A DNA stretch of 43,005 bases from Leptolyngbya sp. FACHB-60 (GTDB lineage Bacteria; Cyanobacteriota; Cyanobacteriia; Phormidesmidales; Phormidesmidaceae). The notes under the pieces were generated by a model. The model had not been told where the DNA came from, ran no database searches, and was given only the letters and a program-made list of their open reading frames with translations. Each line of letters opens with the position of its first letter. Positions within the stretch are counted from its first letter, which is position 1. This document shows positions 7,706 to 15,976 of this stretch, one piece after another. The position numbers and the translations under genes were made by a program. The stretch is from contig NZ_JACJOX010000065.1 of assembly GCF_014695775.1 (NCBI RefSeq), positions 1 to 43,005 of the forward strand. The letters are read 5' to 3'.

Positions 7706-8545
7706 ATGACTTCTGTGCTCCATCGCCCCACCGACGACGCCAAACTGTCCGGTCTTCCCGAAGACGTCAGGGCCAGCCTGCAAGACCGCTTCAAGCTTGT
7801 AGTGCCCTCCCGCTCCGCCTCCGACCCTTCCCCTGCCCCCGTGCTCGACGCCGCTCCCCCCAAAGACCCCTCCGTTCAGCCGATCGTCTCCCTCAACAAT
7901 GTTGAGAAGGTCTACACCAACGGCAGCAAAGCTCTAGCAGGTGTCAATCTCACCGTCAACCCCGGCGACTTTCTCTTCGTCACCGGCCCCTCGGGCTCAG
8001 GCAAATCGACCCTGCTCAAGCTGCTCTACGGCTACGAGCGCCCCACCAGCGGCAATATTCTCGTAGGCGATGAACCCATTTCTGACCTAAGAGGCAACCG
8101 CCTGGCGATGATGCGCCGCCGTATTGGCGTCGTCTTCCAAGACTACAAGCTGATTCCTAAGCGCACCGTGGCCGAGAACGTGGCCTTCGTGCTGTGGGCC
8201 CAAGGCTTCACCCGCAAAGAAATTCACCGCCGCCTCTGGCCGACCCTCAAAATGGTGGGTCTTCAGGGCAAAGCCCAGTGCTTCCCCGATGAGCTCTCCG
8301 GCGGTGAACAGCAGCGAGTCAGCATTGCCCGCGCTGTTGTGAACACTCCTCCGCTGCTACTGGCCGACGAGCCCACCGGCAACCTGGACGCAGAAAACTC
8401 CCTCCAAGTAATCAAGATCCTTAAAAAGCTCAATTCCATCGGCATTACTGTCATCGTCACCACCCACGATGAGCATCTGGTACGCATCTCAAACCACCCA
8501 GTTGTGCAGATTAAGAACGGTCGCCTGCATCACCTGCGCCGGTAG
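7706..8545 (+). CDS. ftsE: FtsE-like ABC transporter ATP-binding protein
   Basis: An ATPase of 279 residues that would partner membrane protein FtsX in septal peptidoglycan hydrolysis control. Walker A is GPSGSGKST, the Q-loop is in GVVFQDYKLI, the signature is LSGGEQQR, Walker B is LLLADEPTGNLD, and the switch His is in TTHDEH. About 65 Ser/Pro/Asp-rich residues precede the ABC domain (VSLNNVEKVYTNG), longer than in proteobacterial FtsE. The ATG at 7706 follows AGGA by six bases; a longer frame from 7595 is disfavoured by the promoter. No ftsX follows; hemL is the next gene. Other MacB/LolD-type ABC ATPases are the main alternative. Confidence 0.82.
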   Translation: MTSVLHRPTDDAKLSGLPEDVRASLQDRFKLVVPSRSASDPSPAPVLDAAPPKDPSVQPIVSLNNVEKVYTNGSKALAGVNLTVNPGDFLFVTGPSGSGKSTLLKLLYGYERPTSGNILVGDEPISDLRGNRLAMMRRRIGVVFQDYKLIPKRTVAENVAFVLWAQGFTRKEIHRRLWPTLKMVGLQGKAQCFPDELSGGEQQRVSIARAVVNTPPLLLADEPTGNLDAENSLQVIKILKKLNSIGITVIVTTHDEHLVRISNHPVVQIKNGRLHHLRR

Positions 8546-8608
8546 TTTACGTTCCTTAACATCAACAGGTGCGCCTTATCCAATCAATAGGATAATGATC
8601 AGAGCTAA

Positions 8609-8642
8609 CATTCAGGCGGTTTTCAACCTAGGCCGCTGAATG
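8609..8642. promoter_or_regulatory. Hairpin in the ftsE-hemL gap
   Basis: CATTCA-G-GCGG (8609-8619) pairs with CCGC-TGAATG (8633-8642), with one bulged G. It lies about 26 bases before the hemL start. It has no T-run, so it may be a 5'-leader structure of hemL rather than a terminator of ftsE. Confidence 0.35.
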
Positions 8643-8668
8643 ACTTTGGACTCTGAGAGGAACGCGCT

Positions 8669-9970
8669 TTGGTCAGTACAGCCCCGTTTAAAACAGCAAA
8701 ATCACAAGAAATTTTCGCCGCTGCCCAAAACCTCATGCCGGGCGGCGTTAACTCTCCCGTACGGGCCTTTAAGTCGGTGGGCGGGCAGCCCATCGTATTT
8801 GACCGCGTCAAGGGTGCCTATATCTGGGATGTCGACGGTAACCAGTACATCGACTACGTCGGCACCTGGGGGCCTGCTATCTGCGGTCACGCCCACCCCG
8901 AAGTGCTGGCGGCTTTGGCAGCAGCTTTAGAAAAGGGCACCAGTTTTGGCGCACCCTGCTACCTTGAGAACGTGCTGGCGGAAATGGTGATTCAAGCCGT
9001 GCCCAGCATTGAGATGGTGCGCTTTGTGAACTCCGGCACCGAAGCCTGTATGGCCGTACTGCGGCTGATGCGGGCCTACACCGGGCGCAACAAGATTATC
9101 AAGTTTTCTGGCTGCTACCACGGCCATGCCGATATGTTCTTAGTGCAGGCGGGTTCCGGCGTTGCAACCTTAGGCTTGCCTGACTCTCCAGGGGTACCCA
9201 AATCGGCCACCAGCGACACCCTTACCGCTCCCTACAATGACCTTGAGGCGGTCAAGGCCCTGTTTGCCCAAAACCCTGAGGAAATTGCCGGGGTGATTCT
9301 AGAGCCGGTGGTGGGTAACGCCGGGTTTATCACTCCTGATGGCGGCTTTTTAGAAGGGTTGCGAGAAATTACCCGCGAAAACGATGCTCTGCTGGTGTTT
9401 GACGAAGTCATGACCGGCTTCCGCATCGCCTACGGTGGGGCTCAGGCCAAATTTAACGTCACTCCCGACCTCACTACTCTGGGTAAGGTGATTGGGGGCG
9501 GCTTGCCCGTAGGTGCCTACGGCGGTCGTCGCGACATTATGGAAATGATTGCCCCTGCCGGGCCGGTCTACCAGGCGGGCACCCTATCGGGCAACCCCCT
9601 GGCCATGACCGCCGGCATCAAAACCCTGGAGCTGCTCCAGCAGCCTGGCACCTACGACGAGCTCGATCGCCTGACGAAGAAGCTCATCGACGGTTTACTT
9701 CAGGTGGCGCGGGATGCAGGCCATGCTGTCTATGGTGGCCACATCAGCGCCATGTTTGGCATGTTCTTCCATGCAGGGCCGATCAGCAATTTTGAAGAGG
9801 CCAAGGGAGCTGATCTGGAAAAGTTTAGCCGCTTCCACCGGGGCATGCTGGAGAGTGGGGTTTACCTGGCACCGTCGCAGTTTGAGGCCGGGTTTACCTC
9901 CCTAGCCCACACCGATGCCGATATTGACGCTACGATCGCAGCCGCCCGCGACGTACTTACAGCCCTGTAA
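8669..9970 (+). CDS. hemL: Glutamate-1-semialdehyde 2,1-aminomutase
   Basis: A PLP enzyme of 433 residues that turns glutamate-1-semialdehyde into 5-aminolevulinate, the committed precursor for chlorophyll, heme, bilins and the CbiX substrate. Visible features are MPGGVNSPVRAFKSVGG near the N terminus, NSGTEACMAVLRLMRAYTGR, the PLP-holding Asp in VFDEVMTGFR, and the Schiff-base Lys in LGKVIGGGLPVGAYGG. The length is normal. The start is a TTG at 8669 with GAGAGG eight bases upstream; no ATG is available at the right place. It is followed by two hairpins and faces apcD convergently. Confidence 0.95.
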   Translation: MVSTAPFKTAKSQEIFAAAQNLMPGGVNSPVRAFKSVGGQPIVFDRVKGAYIWDVDGNQYIDYVGTWGPAICGHAHPEVLAALAAALEKGTSFGAPCYLENVLAEMVIQAVPSIEMVRFVNSGTEACMAVLRLMRAYTGRNKIIKFSGCYHGHADMFLVQAGSGVATLGLPDSPGVPKSATSDTLTAPYNDLEAVKALFAQNPEEIAGVILEPVVGNAGFITPDGGFLEGLREITRENDALLVFDEVMTGFRIAYGGAQAKFNVTPDLTTLGKVIGGGLPVGAYGGRRDIMEMIAPAGPVYQAGTLSGNPLAMTAGIKTLELLQQPGTYDELDRLTKKLIDGLLQVARDAGHAVYGGHISAMFGMFFHAGPISNFEEAKGADLEKFSRFHRGMLESGVYLAPSQFEAGFTSLAHTDADIDATIAAARDVLTAL

Positions 9971-9976
9971 GCCGTT

Positions 9977-10018
9977 CTGTCGGTTCGTCACCCTGAGTGG
10001 TGACGAACCCCAGGACAG
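9977..10018. terminator. Strong hairpin after hemL, without T-run
   Basis: GGTTCGTCACC (9982-9992) and GGTGACGAACC (9999-10009) form a perfect 11-base stem around CTGAGT. An outer CTGTC (9977-9981) pairs with GACAG (10014-10018) across a four-base bulge. It begins seven bases after the hemL stop. It may protect the mRNA 3' end or act with the next terminator. Confidence 0.5.
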
Positions 10019-10037
10019 TTAGCCTACCTAAAACAAA

Positions 10038-10068
10038 CCCCCAGATTCCTCAAGAATCCGGGGGTTTT
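10038..10068. terminator. Bidirectional rho-independent terminator between hemL and apcD
   Basis: CCCCC-A-GATTC, loop CTCAA, GAATC-C-GGGGG, followed by TTTT. On the opposite strand the stem is followed by TTTG then TTTT. The position between two convergent genes fits termination in both directions. Confidence 0.88.
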
Positions 10069-10096
10069 AGATTTCTCTAGCAAGATTTTTCTAGAG

Positions 10097-10582
10097 CTAT
10101 GACATCGCTTGGATGATGTAGTCGAAATAGGGCCGAGCTTCGGCAGCGTCTTCGTCAGATAGCAGATTTAGAGAAGCCTCTTTCAGACAGCGAATGGCTT
10201 CAGCCATACCGGGCACGGGCACGTCTAGGGCGTTGTACATTTCGCGAACGCCCACGATGCCAATGGCCTCAATGGGAGTCTGATCACCCGCTAGCACACC
10301 GTAGGTGACCAGGCGCAAGTACCAGCCGTAGTCACGAATGCAGAGGGAACGCTGCTTTTGACCATAAGCATTGCCGCCAGGGGCGATGAAGTCGGGCCGT
10401 CGCCGCCATAGCTCTCTGCTGGCCTGGTCAACAATCTTTTTCTCGTTTTCAGATAAGGTAGCGGCAATGCGGGTGCGCTGCTCGCCAGTCTTCAAAAATT
10501 CTTCAATGGCCTTGAGCTCGCCAGTAGTTGGATAGCGCAGCTCGTCGTCGGCATTCAAAATAACTTGGCTAACAACAGACAT
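10097..10582 (-). CDS. apcD: Allophycocyanin alpha-B subunit
   Basis: A phycobiliprotein of 161 residues. Phycocyanobilin would attach at Cys81 in SLCIRDYGWYLRLVTYG. Other family marks are PGGNAYG before the chromophore site, AGDQTPIE, VGVREMYNALDVPVPGM and the C-terminal PYFDYIIQAMS. The N-terminal pattern (VILNADDELRYPTTGELKAI) and GWYLRL point to ApcD, the low-energy terminal emitter of the phycobilisome core, rather than ApcA, whose pattern has DYYLRL. ApcD passes energy to photosystem I and in state transitions. It is monocistronic; its 227-base upstream gap holds a TTGACA at 10677-10672 but no convincing -10. The ATG start is clear and the ribosome site weak. ApcF is less likely. Confidence 0.85.
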   Translation of the reverse strand: MSVVSQVILNADDELRYPTTGELKAIEEFLKTGEQRTRIAATLSENEKKIVDQASRELWRRRPDFIAPGGNAYGQKQRSLCIRDYGWYLRLVTYGVLAGDQTPIEAIGIVGVREMYNALDVPVPGMAEAIRCLKEASLNLLSDEDAAEARPYFDYIIQAMS

Positions 10583-10809
10583 AGTTAAAAATGACGGGAT
10601 GACCTTTTTCCATAGCTAGTTTAGCGACTTGGGGGTCATCAGGGAAAGTTAACTTCTCATTTAGTTGCCAATGTCAAAGGCGCTCTAGACAGATTGACTG
10701 GGGCGACAACCAAGCTAAAACGTCCATTCTGTGGGGAATTTTTAGGGATTACTCAGTGTTCTTCTGGTGAGAACGCGGGGGGCTTTCGTAACGCTTTTGC
10801 AACAATTGG

Positions 10810-11760
10810 CTAGGTGAAAAGGTCAGCGCGGGGGCGGAAGCGCTCAGTTTGACGAAGCTCTTCATAGAGGGCTTTTTCGCGATCGCTTAGCCCCGTCGGC
10901 ACCACCACCTCTAGCTCCACAATTTGGTCGCCCCGGCTTTCTTTGCCAACGGGGTAGCCCCGCCCCGGCAATTGAAGGATCTGCCCGGTCTGCGCTCCCT
11001 GGGGCAGGGTGGTGCGAACAGGGCCATCCAGCGTGGGAATATCGATGGTGCTGCCCAGGGCCGCCTCGCTGGGGGTAATGGGCAGCCGGCAGTACACATC
11101 GTTGCCCTGGAGGGTGTAGAACGGGTGCGGGTCAACCTGAATGCGCAGATACAGGTTGCCACCGCCCACACCCTGACCCCGCAGGCGAATGCGCTGCCCG
11201 GTGACCATGCCAGCGGGCATGTTGACCTCTAGCGATCGCCCATCCTCTAGGCGAATGCGCTCTCGCCCGCCCCGAAAAGCTTTTTCTAGAGGAACGGTGA
11301 GATCGGCCTCGGCATCGCGGCGGCCGGTGGGGGTAGACGGTGCGTAGGTAGTGGTGTTGGTAGGGTAGCCGTCGTCGTCACTAACACTACGGCGGGCTGG
11401 GCGACGGTTGAGGAGTTGGTCGACAAAAACATTGAAGTCGGGAAATTCGCCAAAGCCAAAGTCTTCTAAGGAAATTCGTCCGCTGAAAATATCGCTGACA
11501 ACAGATTTACCCTGGCCTTTCTTAAAGCCCTCCTGCTGCCAGTACTCGCTAAATTTCTCGTACTGGGCGCGCTTTTCGTCGTCGGAAAGCACGGTGTAGG
11601 CTTCGCTAAGCAGCTTGAACTGATCCTCTGCCGCTTGGTCACCGGGGTTGAGGTCGGGGTGGTACTGCCGGGCCAGCTTGCGGTAGGCCTGCTTAATGTC
11701 GCTAAAGGTTGCTTCTCTGGAAACCCCCAGAATGTCGTAGTAGTTCCGAAAGTTCTCCAT
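10810..11760 (-). CDS. dnaJ: DnaJ-type co-chaperone (class B Hsp40) paired with dnaK
   Basis: A protein of 316 residues. The J domain covers about residues 5-70, with HPD in YRKLARQYHPDLNPG. A linker follows, then the two-part DnaJ C-terminal substrate domain (DLTVPLEKAFRGG to VVVPTGLSDREKALYEEL). No zinc-finger cysteines are present, so it is class B (CbpA/DnaJ3-like). It would stimulate the ATPase of the DnaK encoded 113 bases upstream on the same strand. This dnaK-dnaJ order matches the dnaK3-dnaJ arrangement of Synechocystis. The ATG is preceded by a C-rich leader with no Shine-Dalgarno sequence. Confidence 0.9.
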   Translation of the reverse strand: MENFRNYYDILGVSREATFSDIKQAYRKLARQYHPDLNPGDQAAEDQFKLLSEAYTVLSDDEKRAQYEKFSEYWQQEGFKKGQGKSVVSDIFSGRISLEDFGFGEFPDFNVFVDQLLNRRPARRSVSDDDGYPTNTTTYAPSTPTGRRDAEADLTVPLEKAFRGGRERIRLEDGRSLEVNMPAGMVTGQRIRLRGQGVGGGNLYLRIQVDPHPFYTLQGNDVYCRLPITPSEAALGSTIDIPTLDGPVRTTLPQGAQTGQILQLPGRGYPVGKESRGDQIVELEVVVPTGLSDREKALYEELRQTERFRPRADLFT

Positions 11761-11771
11761 GCAAGGTGGAT

Positions 11772-11799
11772 GGGTGGGCGGGTTGGGGGAGGGGGTGGG
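11772..11799 (+). promoter_or_regulatory. G-quadruplex-capable tract in the dnaK-dnaJ gap
   Basis: Six runs of three to five G with loops of one to two bases lie 12 bases upstream of the dnaJ start, on the strand opposite the coding strand. The motif fits the usual G3N1-7 quadruplex rule. The mRNA here is C-rich and lacks a ribosome site. Confidence 0.6.
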
Positions 11800-11873
11800 T
11801 GAGCGAGTAGGGGAGTGGATAGGCCTGTTTACCAGTTCACTCCCCTAACTAGCAGGGTGAAGTGAGCGGTGGT

Positions 11874-14741
11874 TTAGAGCCACTCGTCGCGATCGCTCAA
11901 GTTGTCGCCGTCATAGCGGGGGGCAGGGCGGCGATTGTCTTGACGCGGGGGCACTGGTCTCGCAGCGTCAGTCCCGCGTTCCGGGGGTGCGGGCCGTGAG
12001 CGATTCTCGGGTGCCGGATTTTCAGGGGGGCGATTTGTCCCTGCGGGCTGGCCCCAGGGGTCATCCTCCCAGTTGTTGTCTCGACGAGGGGCCGCAGGGG
12101 CGGTATTGGGTCGAGTCTCCGGAGAGGACGCATCGCGAGCATAGGGGTCATAGCCCTGATTGTCGTAGCCACGGTTCCCAGAGCGCTCTGCTCCAGGGTC
12201 GCGATACCCGGCATTGCCGTAGCCTGGCTCAGGGGCGCTAGGTCGGTCGTAGCGCGGGTCATCGTAGCCCGCTTGACCATAGCCCGCATCGCCATAGCTA
12301 GGACGAGCAGGTTCAGAATTTTGCGTTCTGGGGGCATTCTCCGCGGGGAATCGACCGTAGTCTTGGCCATAGTCTTGACGGCCATAGCTAGATTGGTCGT
12401 AGCCACGGTAGTCGTCGGCAGCGGGTTGGGTATCGCCTGACGGTCTATAGTCTTGGCGATCGTAGCCAGGTTGCCCATAGTCTTGACGGTTATAGTCTTC
12501 ACGACCATAGTCCGAGGCGGGCGGCTGGGGACGGCTCGGTTCTGGAGGACGGTCATAGCCATTGCTGTAACCCTGGTCATAGCCAGAGTTGCCATAGCTA
12601 GAGCCGCCGCTGGGGCGATCGCTGTACACCTGACTGCCATAGCCCTGATCGCTATAGCCTTGGCTGCCGTAATTAGAGTTGTTGTAACCCTGGCCGTTGT
12701 AACCGGTCGTACCGTAGGCACGGTTATCATATGCTGGGCTGCCATAGCGCTGGCCGCCTGCTCCACCACGATTGTCGTAGTCCCAGTCGTCGTCCCAGTT
12801 TCCCCAGGTGGTAGATCCCTGGTAGCCGTAGTTGGGCCGAGCATCCAGGTCATCGTCGAAGGAGAAGGTTTTCTTCAAGGTATTGCCAATCTGGCCTAAG
12901 ATGCCGCCTTCGGGGGCATCGTCAGCTTCGTAGAGGTAGGCCTCACGGTTGAGGTCGTAGAGTTCGTCTTGCAGTTCGGCCTGGGCAATATCGATGCCCC
13001 GCTCGTCGCTTTTCTCTAGGTAGTCGCGCAGCTCTTGCACTAACCCTTCGATGCGGCGACGGCGATCGCGGGCAAACTGCATACCAAAGTCAAGGGCTAC
13101 CTCCCGCAGCAGTCGCTCGGCCTGGAAGGTGAGGGCTTCGGCCCGGTTGCGCTTCTCGACTCGCTCGCGCTGGAGGCGATCGGTTTCAGCAAACTCCTCC
13201 GCCTCGCGGATCATCCGCTGCACTTCGCCTTCTTCGAGGTTAGAAGCGCCCTGAACGGTCAAACTCTGCTCGCGGCCGGTGGTCTTATCCATGGCCGACA
13301 CTTGCAGAATGCCGTTAGCGTCGATATCAAAGGACACTAGCACCTGGGGCACACCGCGCGGCGCAGGGGGAATGCCCATCAGCTTGAAGCGACCCAGGGA
13401 TTTGTTGTTGGCCCCCATCTCACGCTCGCCCTGAAGCACATGAACCTCCACGGAGGTCTGGTTATTCTCAGATGTGGAGAAGATATCCGATCGCCGCACC
13501 GGAATCGTAGTGTTGCGAGGAATCACCTTTTTCATCACGCCGCCGATCGTCTCCAACCCCAGGGATAGCGACGTGACATCCAGCAGCATGATGTCTTGCA
13601 CTTCTTGGGTGATGATGCCCGCCTGCACGGCAGCGCCCACGGCGACGGCTTCGTCAGGGTTCACATTTTGGCTAGGTTCGAGGCCGATGAGACCGCGCAC
13701 CAAGTCCTGCACCATGGGCATGCGGCTGCCACCCCCCACCAGCACCACCTCGTCGATGTCGTTGGGGGTGAGGCCAGCATCACTGAGCGCCTGCTTGAGG
13801 GGAGCGCGCAGGGCGCTAACCAGATCGCCACAGAGGCCTTCGAACTGCGATCGGCTCAGGCGCGTCTCAATGTGCTTTGGGCCTTCAGGGCTAGCGGTAA
13901 TAAACGGCAGGCTGATTTCGGTACTGGCCACGCCAGAAAGCTCAATCTTGGCTTTCTCAGCCGCTTCGGTTAGTCGCTGTAGGGCCTGGCGATCTTTCCG
14001 CAGGTCAATGCCTTCTTTTTCGAGAAATTCATCCGCTAGCCAGTCGACGATTTTGGTGTCAAAGTTGGTACCGCCCAGTTGGGTATCGCCCGAGGTCGAT
14101 CGCACCTCAAACACCCCATCACCCACGTCGAGAATCGACACGTCAAAGGTGCCACCCCCTAGGTCAAACACCAAGATAGTCTCGTTCTGCACCTGATCGA
14201 GGCCGTAGGCCAACGCCGCCGCCGTGGGCTCATTCAAAATGCGCTTGATTTCCAGGCCGGCGATCCGTCCGGCGTTGCGGGTGGCCTGGCGCTGGGCGTC
14301 GTTGAAGTAGGCAGGCACGGTGATCACTGCCCCGGTCACCGGTTGGCCTAGGTAGCGGCTGGCCTCATCTGCCAGCTTGCGCAGCACAATGGCCGAAATT
14401 TCTTCGGGGGCAAAGTCTTTTTCGAGGCGGGGGCAGCGAATTTTGACGTTGCCCAGTTCATCGCGGCGAATGGTGTAGGGTACCCGCTTAGACGATGGGT
14501 CAAGCTCGGCGTAGCGGCGACCCATATAGCGCTTAACGCTATAGAAGGTGTTTTGGGGGTTGAGCACCGCCTGCCTGCGAGCCATCTGCCCCACCAGGCG
14601 CTCGCCCTCTTTGCTAAAGGCCACCACCGAGGGCGTAGTGCGCATCCCTTCGGCGTTGGCAATGACTACCGGCTTGCCGCCCTCCATTACAGAGACCACG
14701 GAGTTGGTCGTACCCAGGTCGATGCCAACTACTTTTCCCAT
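11874..14741 (-). CDS. dnaK: DnaK chaperone (DnaK3-like) with long low-complexity C-terminal tail
   Basis: An Hsp70 of 955 residues, versus about 630-770 for usual cyanobacterial DnaKs. The ATPase domain starts GKVVGIDLGTTNSVVSVMEGG and holds VFDLGGGTFDVSILDVG and VLVGGGSRMPMVQDLV. The substrate domain includes LLDVTSLSLGLETIGGVM and FDIDANGILQVSAMDKTTG. A helical lid runs to about residue 610. From about 635 to 955 the tail is rich in Gly, Tyr, Asn, Gln, Asp, Ser and Pro with GYxxQGY- and DYGRQDYG-like units, turning Pro/Arg-rich near the end. Synechocystis DnaK3 also has a C-terminal extension and is membrane-associated; this tail is longer and prion-like in composition. The ATG follows AAGGAGA by about 11 bases. 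Confidence 0.93.
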   Translation of the reverse strand: MGKVVGIDLGTTNSVVSVMEGGKPVVIANAEGMRTTPSVVAFSKEGERLVGQMARRQAVLNPQNTFYSVKRYMGRRYAELDPSSKRVPYTIRRDELGNVKIRCPRLEKDFAPEEISAIVLRKLADEASRYLGQPVTGAVITVPAYFNDAQRQATRNAGRIAGLEIKRILNEPTAAALAYGLDQVQNETILVFDLGGGTFDVSILDVGDGVFEVRSTSGDTQLGGTNFDTKIVDWLADEFLEKEGIDLRKDRQALQRLTEAAEKAKIELSGVASTEISLPFITASPEGPKHIETRLSRSQFEGLCGDLVSALRAPLKQALSDAGLTPNDIDEVVLVGGGSRMPMVQDLVRGLIGLEPSQNVNPDEAVAVGAAVQAGIITQEVQDIMLLDVTSLSLGLETIGGVMKKVIPRNTTIPVRRSDIFSTSENNQTSVEVHVLQGEREMGANNKSLGRFKLMGIPPAPRGVPQVLVSFDIDANGILQVSAMDKTTGREQSLTVQGASNLEEGEVQRMIREAEEFAETDRLQRERVEKRNRAEALTFQAERLLREVALDFGMQFARDRRRRIEGLVQELRDYLEKSDERGIDIAQAELQDELYDLNREAYLYEADDAPEGGILGQIGNTLKKTFSFDDDLDARPNYGYQGSTTWGNWDDDWDYDNRGGAGGQRYGSPAYDNRAYGTTGYNGQGYNNSNYGSQGYSDQGYGSQVYSDRPSGGSSYGNSGYDQGYSNGYDRPPEPSRPQPPASDYGREDYNRQDYGQPGYDRQDYRPSGDTQPAADDYRGYDQSSYGRQDYGQDYGRFPAENAPRTQNSEPARPSYGDAGYGQAGYDDPRYDRPSAPEPGYGNAGYRDPGAERSGNRGYDNQGYDPYARDASSPETRPNTAPAAPRRDNNWEDDPWGQPAGTNRPPENPAPENRSRPAPPERGTDAARPVPPRQDNRRPAPRYDGDNLSDRDEWL

Positions 14742-14899
14742 GCGCTCTGGCGTCTCCTTATCTGTCGGACTGCGTGCTCAATGAAGGTTAGCACCGAGGG
14801 GGCATCGCTTCTGCCAACCTACTTACATCAACTTTCTTAATGATAGTCTGTCACGGGCTGGCCTTGATTCTACCCTATGGCTTCTGGAGCCTTAGCTAA

Positions 14900-14954
14900 G
14901 GGGGAAATGAGGGTAGAGAAATGGGGGAGATAAGGGAGATGGGGAGGTGATTGG
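14900..14954 (+). repeat. G-rich purine tract upstream of dnaK
   Basis: GGGGG, GGG, GGGGG, GGG, GGGG and GGG runs are separated by short A/T/G spacers of four to nine bases. It lies in the divergent gap between dnaK and the Uma2 gene. It is related in composition to the tracts at 3664-3728 and 11772-11820; a quadruplex is possible but looser. Confidence 0.45.
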
Positions 14955-15029
14955 GTTAGTGGTGTTTCTGGAGTTGGGCTGGGCTTTAGACTGAAGTTAT
15001 CTTGAGAGTGCTTAGCCTTCTTTGGTCTT

Positions 15030-15611
15030 ATGGTGCAGACGCGGCCTAGGTTCTATAGCTTTGAAGAGTATCTGGCCTACGACGACGGCACGGAACATTT
15101 TTACGAGCTATTTAATGGAGAACTGATCGAGGTGCCGCCAGAGTCAGGGCAAAACGTGCAGATTGCCAATCGCCTGCTGCTGACCTTCGCGCTGCTGTTA
15201 GGGATAGACCGGGTGCGGGGGCATGGTCTAGAGCTTGAAGTCAGGGGCGAACCGAAGAATCGCTACCCTGATCTGACGGTAATTCAGCCCGAACACATTC
15301 AGCTATTGGCCAAGCGCAACACCATTCGCCTAACGCTGCCGCCTCCGGCACTGGTGGTCGAGGTAGTCAGCCCTGGAGAATTGCAGTGGGAGCGCGACTA
15401 CGTGGCCAAGCGTGCCCAGTACGAAGATTTAGGCATTTCTGAATACTGGATTATCAACCCTCAAGATCGCACAGTGCTGTTGCTGGCGCAGCAGGGGCAG
15501 GGGTTTGCTCCGATAGGAACCTTCGCCGGGGAGCAACGGATAGAGTCGGCCCAGTTTACCGATCGCACCCTGACCGCCGCTCAGCTTTTTGCGGCGGAGC
15601 TGCCCGCATAA
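15030..15611 (+). CDS. Uma2 family endonuclease-like protein
   Basis: A protein of 193 residues of the Uma2 (DUF820) family, common in many copies in cyanobacteria and having a PD-(D/E)XK nuclease fold. Family marks are FEEYLAYDDGTEHFYELFNGELIEVPPES at the N terminus, the metal-site Asp in NRYPDLTVI, VVEVVSPGE with the active-site Glu, and YEDLGISEYWIINPQ. The cellular role of Uma2 proteins is not established; mobility-related functions have been suggested. It begins a small island that continues with a toxin-antitoxin pair. Confidence 0.9.
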   Translation: MVQTRPRFYSFEEYLAYDDGTEHFYELFNGELIEVPPESGQNVQIANRLLLTFALLLGIDRVRGHGLELEVRGEPKNRYPDLTVIQPEHIQLLAKRNTIRLTLPPPALVVEVVSPGELQWERDYVAKRAQYEDLGISEYWIINPQDRTVLLLAQQGQGFAPIGTFAGEQRIESAQFTDRTLTAAQLFAAELPA

Positions 15612-15724
15612 AACATTATGGTTGGTGATGCAGTTTTGTTGACCGCGATCGCACCCTATCCGCAGTTTCCCACTGCCGCCTAATCTGCTTATTATTCAGA
15701 CAATTCTTAGGGTAACCACCCTCT

Positions 15725-15976
15725 ATGCGCATCAATCTGGATATTCCTGACGAAGTCACTCAGTGCCCAACTTTCTCTAGGGCCGACTGGCTGCGAGAAA
15801 TGGCAATTTCTCTGTTTGAGCAGGAGCGGGTTACTCTGGGCATTGCCAGCCAGATTGCCGGCATTCACCCGATGGAGTTTCAAAGAATTATCGGCAGTCG
15901 CGGCGTTTGTGCCCACTACGATGTCGAAGAGTTTGCAGACGACATCAAAAACCTGCGCCGCCGGGGTTGGCTATGA
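15725..15976 (+). CDS. UPF0175 family protein, putative antitoxin
   Basis: An 83-residue protein of the UPF0175 family. It shows RADWLREMAISLFEQERVTLGIASQIAGIHPMEFQRI, a helix-turn-helix-like pattern typical of the family, and a C-terminal VEEFADDIKNLRRRGWL. In many cyanobacteria it is encoded directly before a DUF3368 protein. Its stop overlaps the start of the next gene by four bases (ATGA at 15973-15976), which implies translational coupling. Its likely role is to bind and neutralise the partner and to repress the operon. Confidence 0.88.
   Translation: MRINLDIPDEVTQCPTFSRADWLREMAISLFEQERVTLGIASQIAGIHPMEFQRIIGSRGVCAHYDVEEFADDIKNLRRRGWL

Noticed and set aside
9982..10009. tRNA or T-arm-like sequence GGTTCG after hemL
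   Set aside because: It is one arm of a perfect hairpin; no acceptor, D-arm or anticodon arm can be built around it.
11897..12853. 318-codon minus-strand frame rich in Thr/Ala/Met
   Set aside because: It is a second frame through the low-complexity part of dnaK; its composition is a by-product of the Gly/Tyr/Gln codons.
14774..14794. CIRCE-like inverted repeat (GTGCTCA-N7-TTAGCAC) upstream of dnaK
   Set aside because: The half-sites point outward relative to the CIRCE consensus (TTAGCACTC-N9-GAGTGCTAA), and the spacer is wrong, so HrcA control is not supported.
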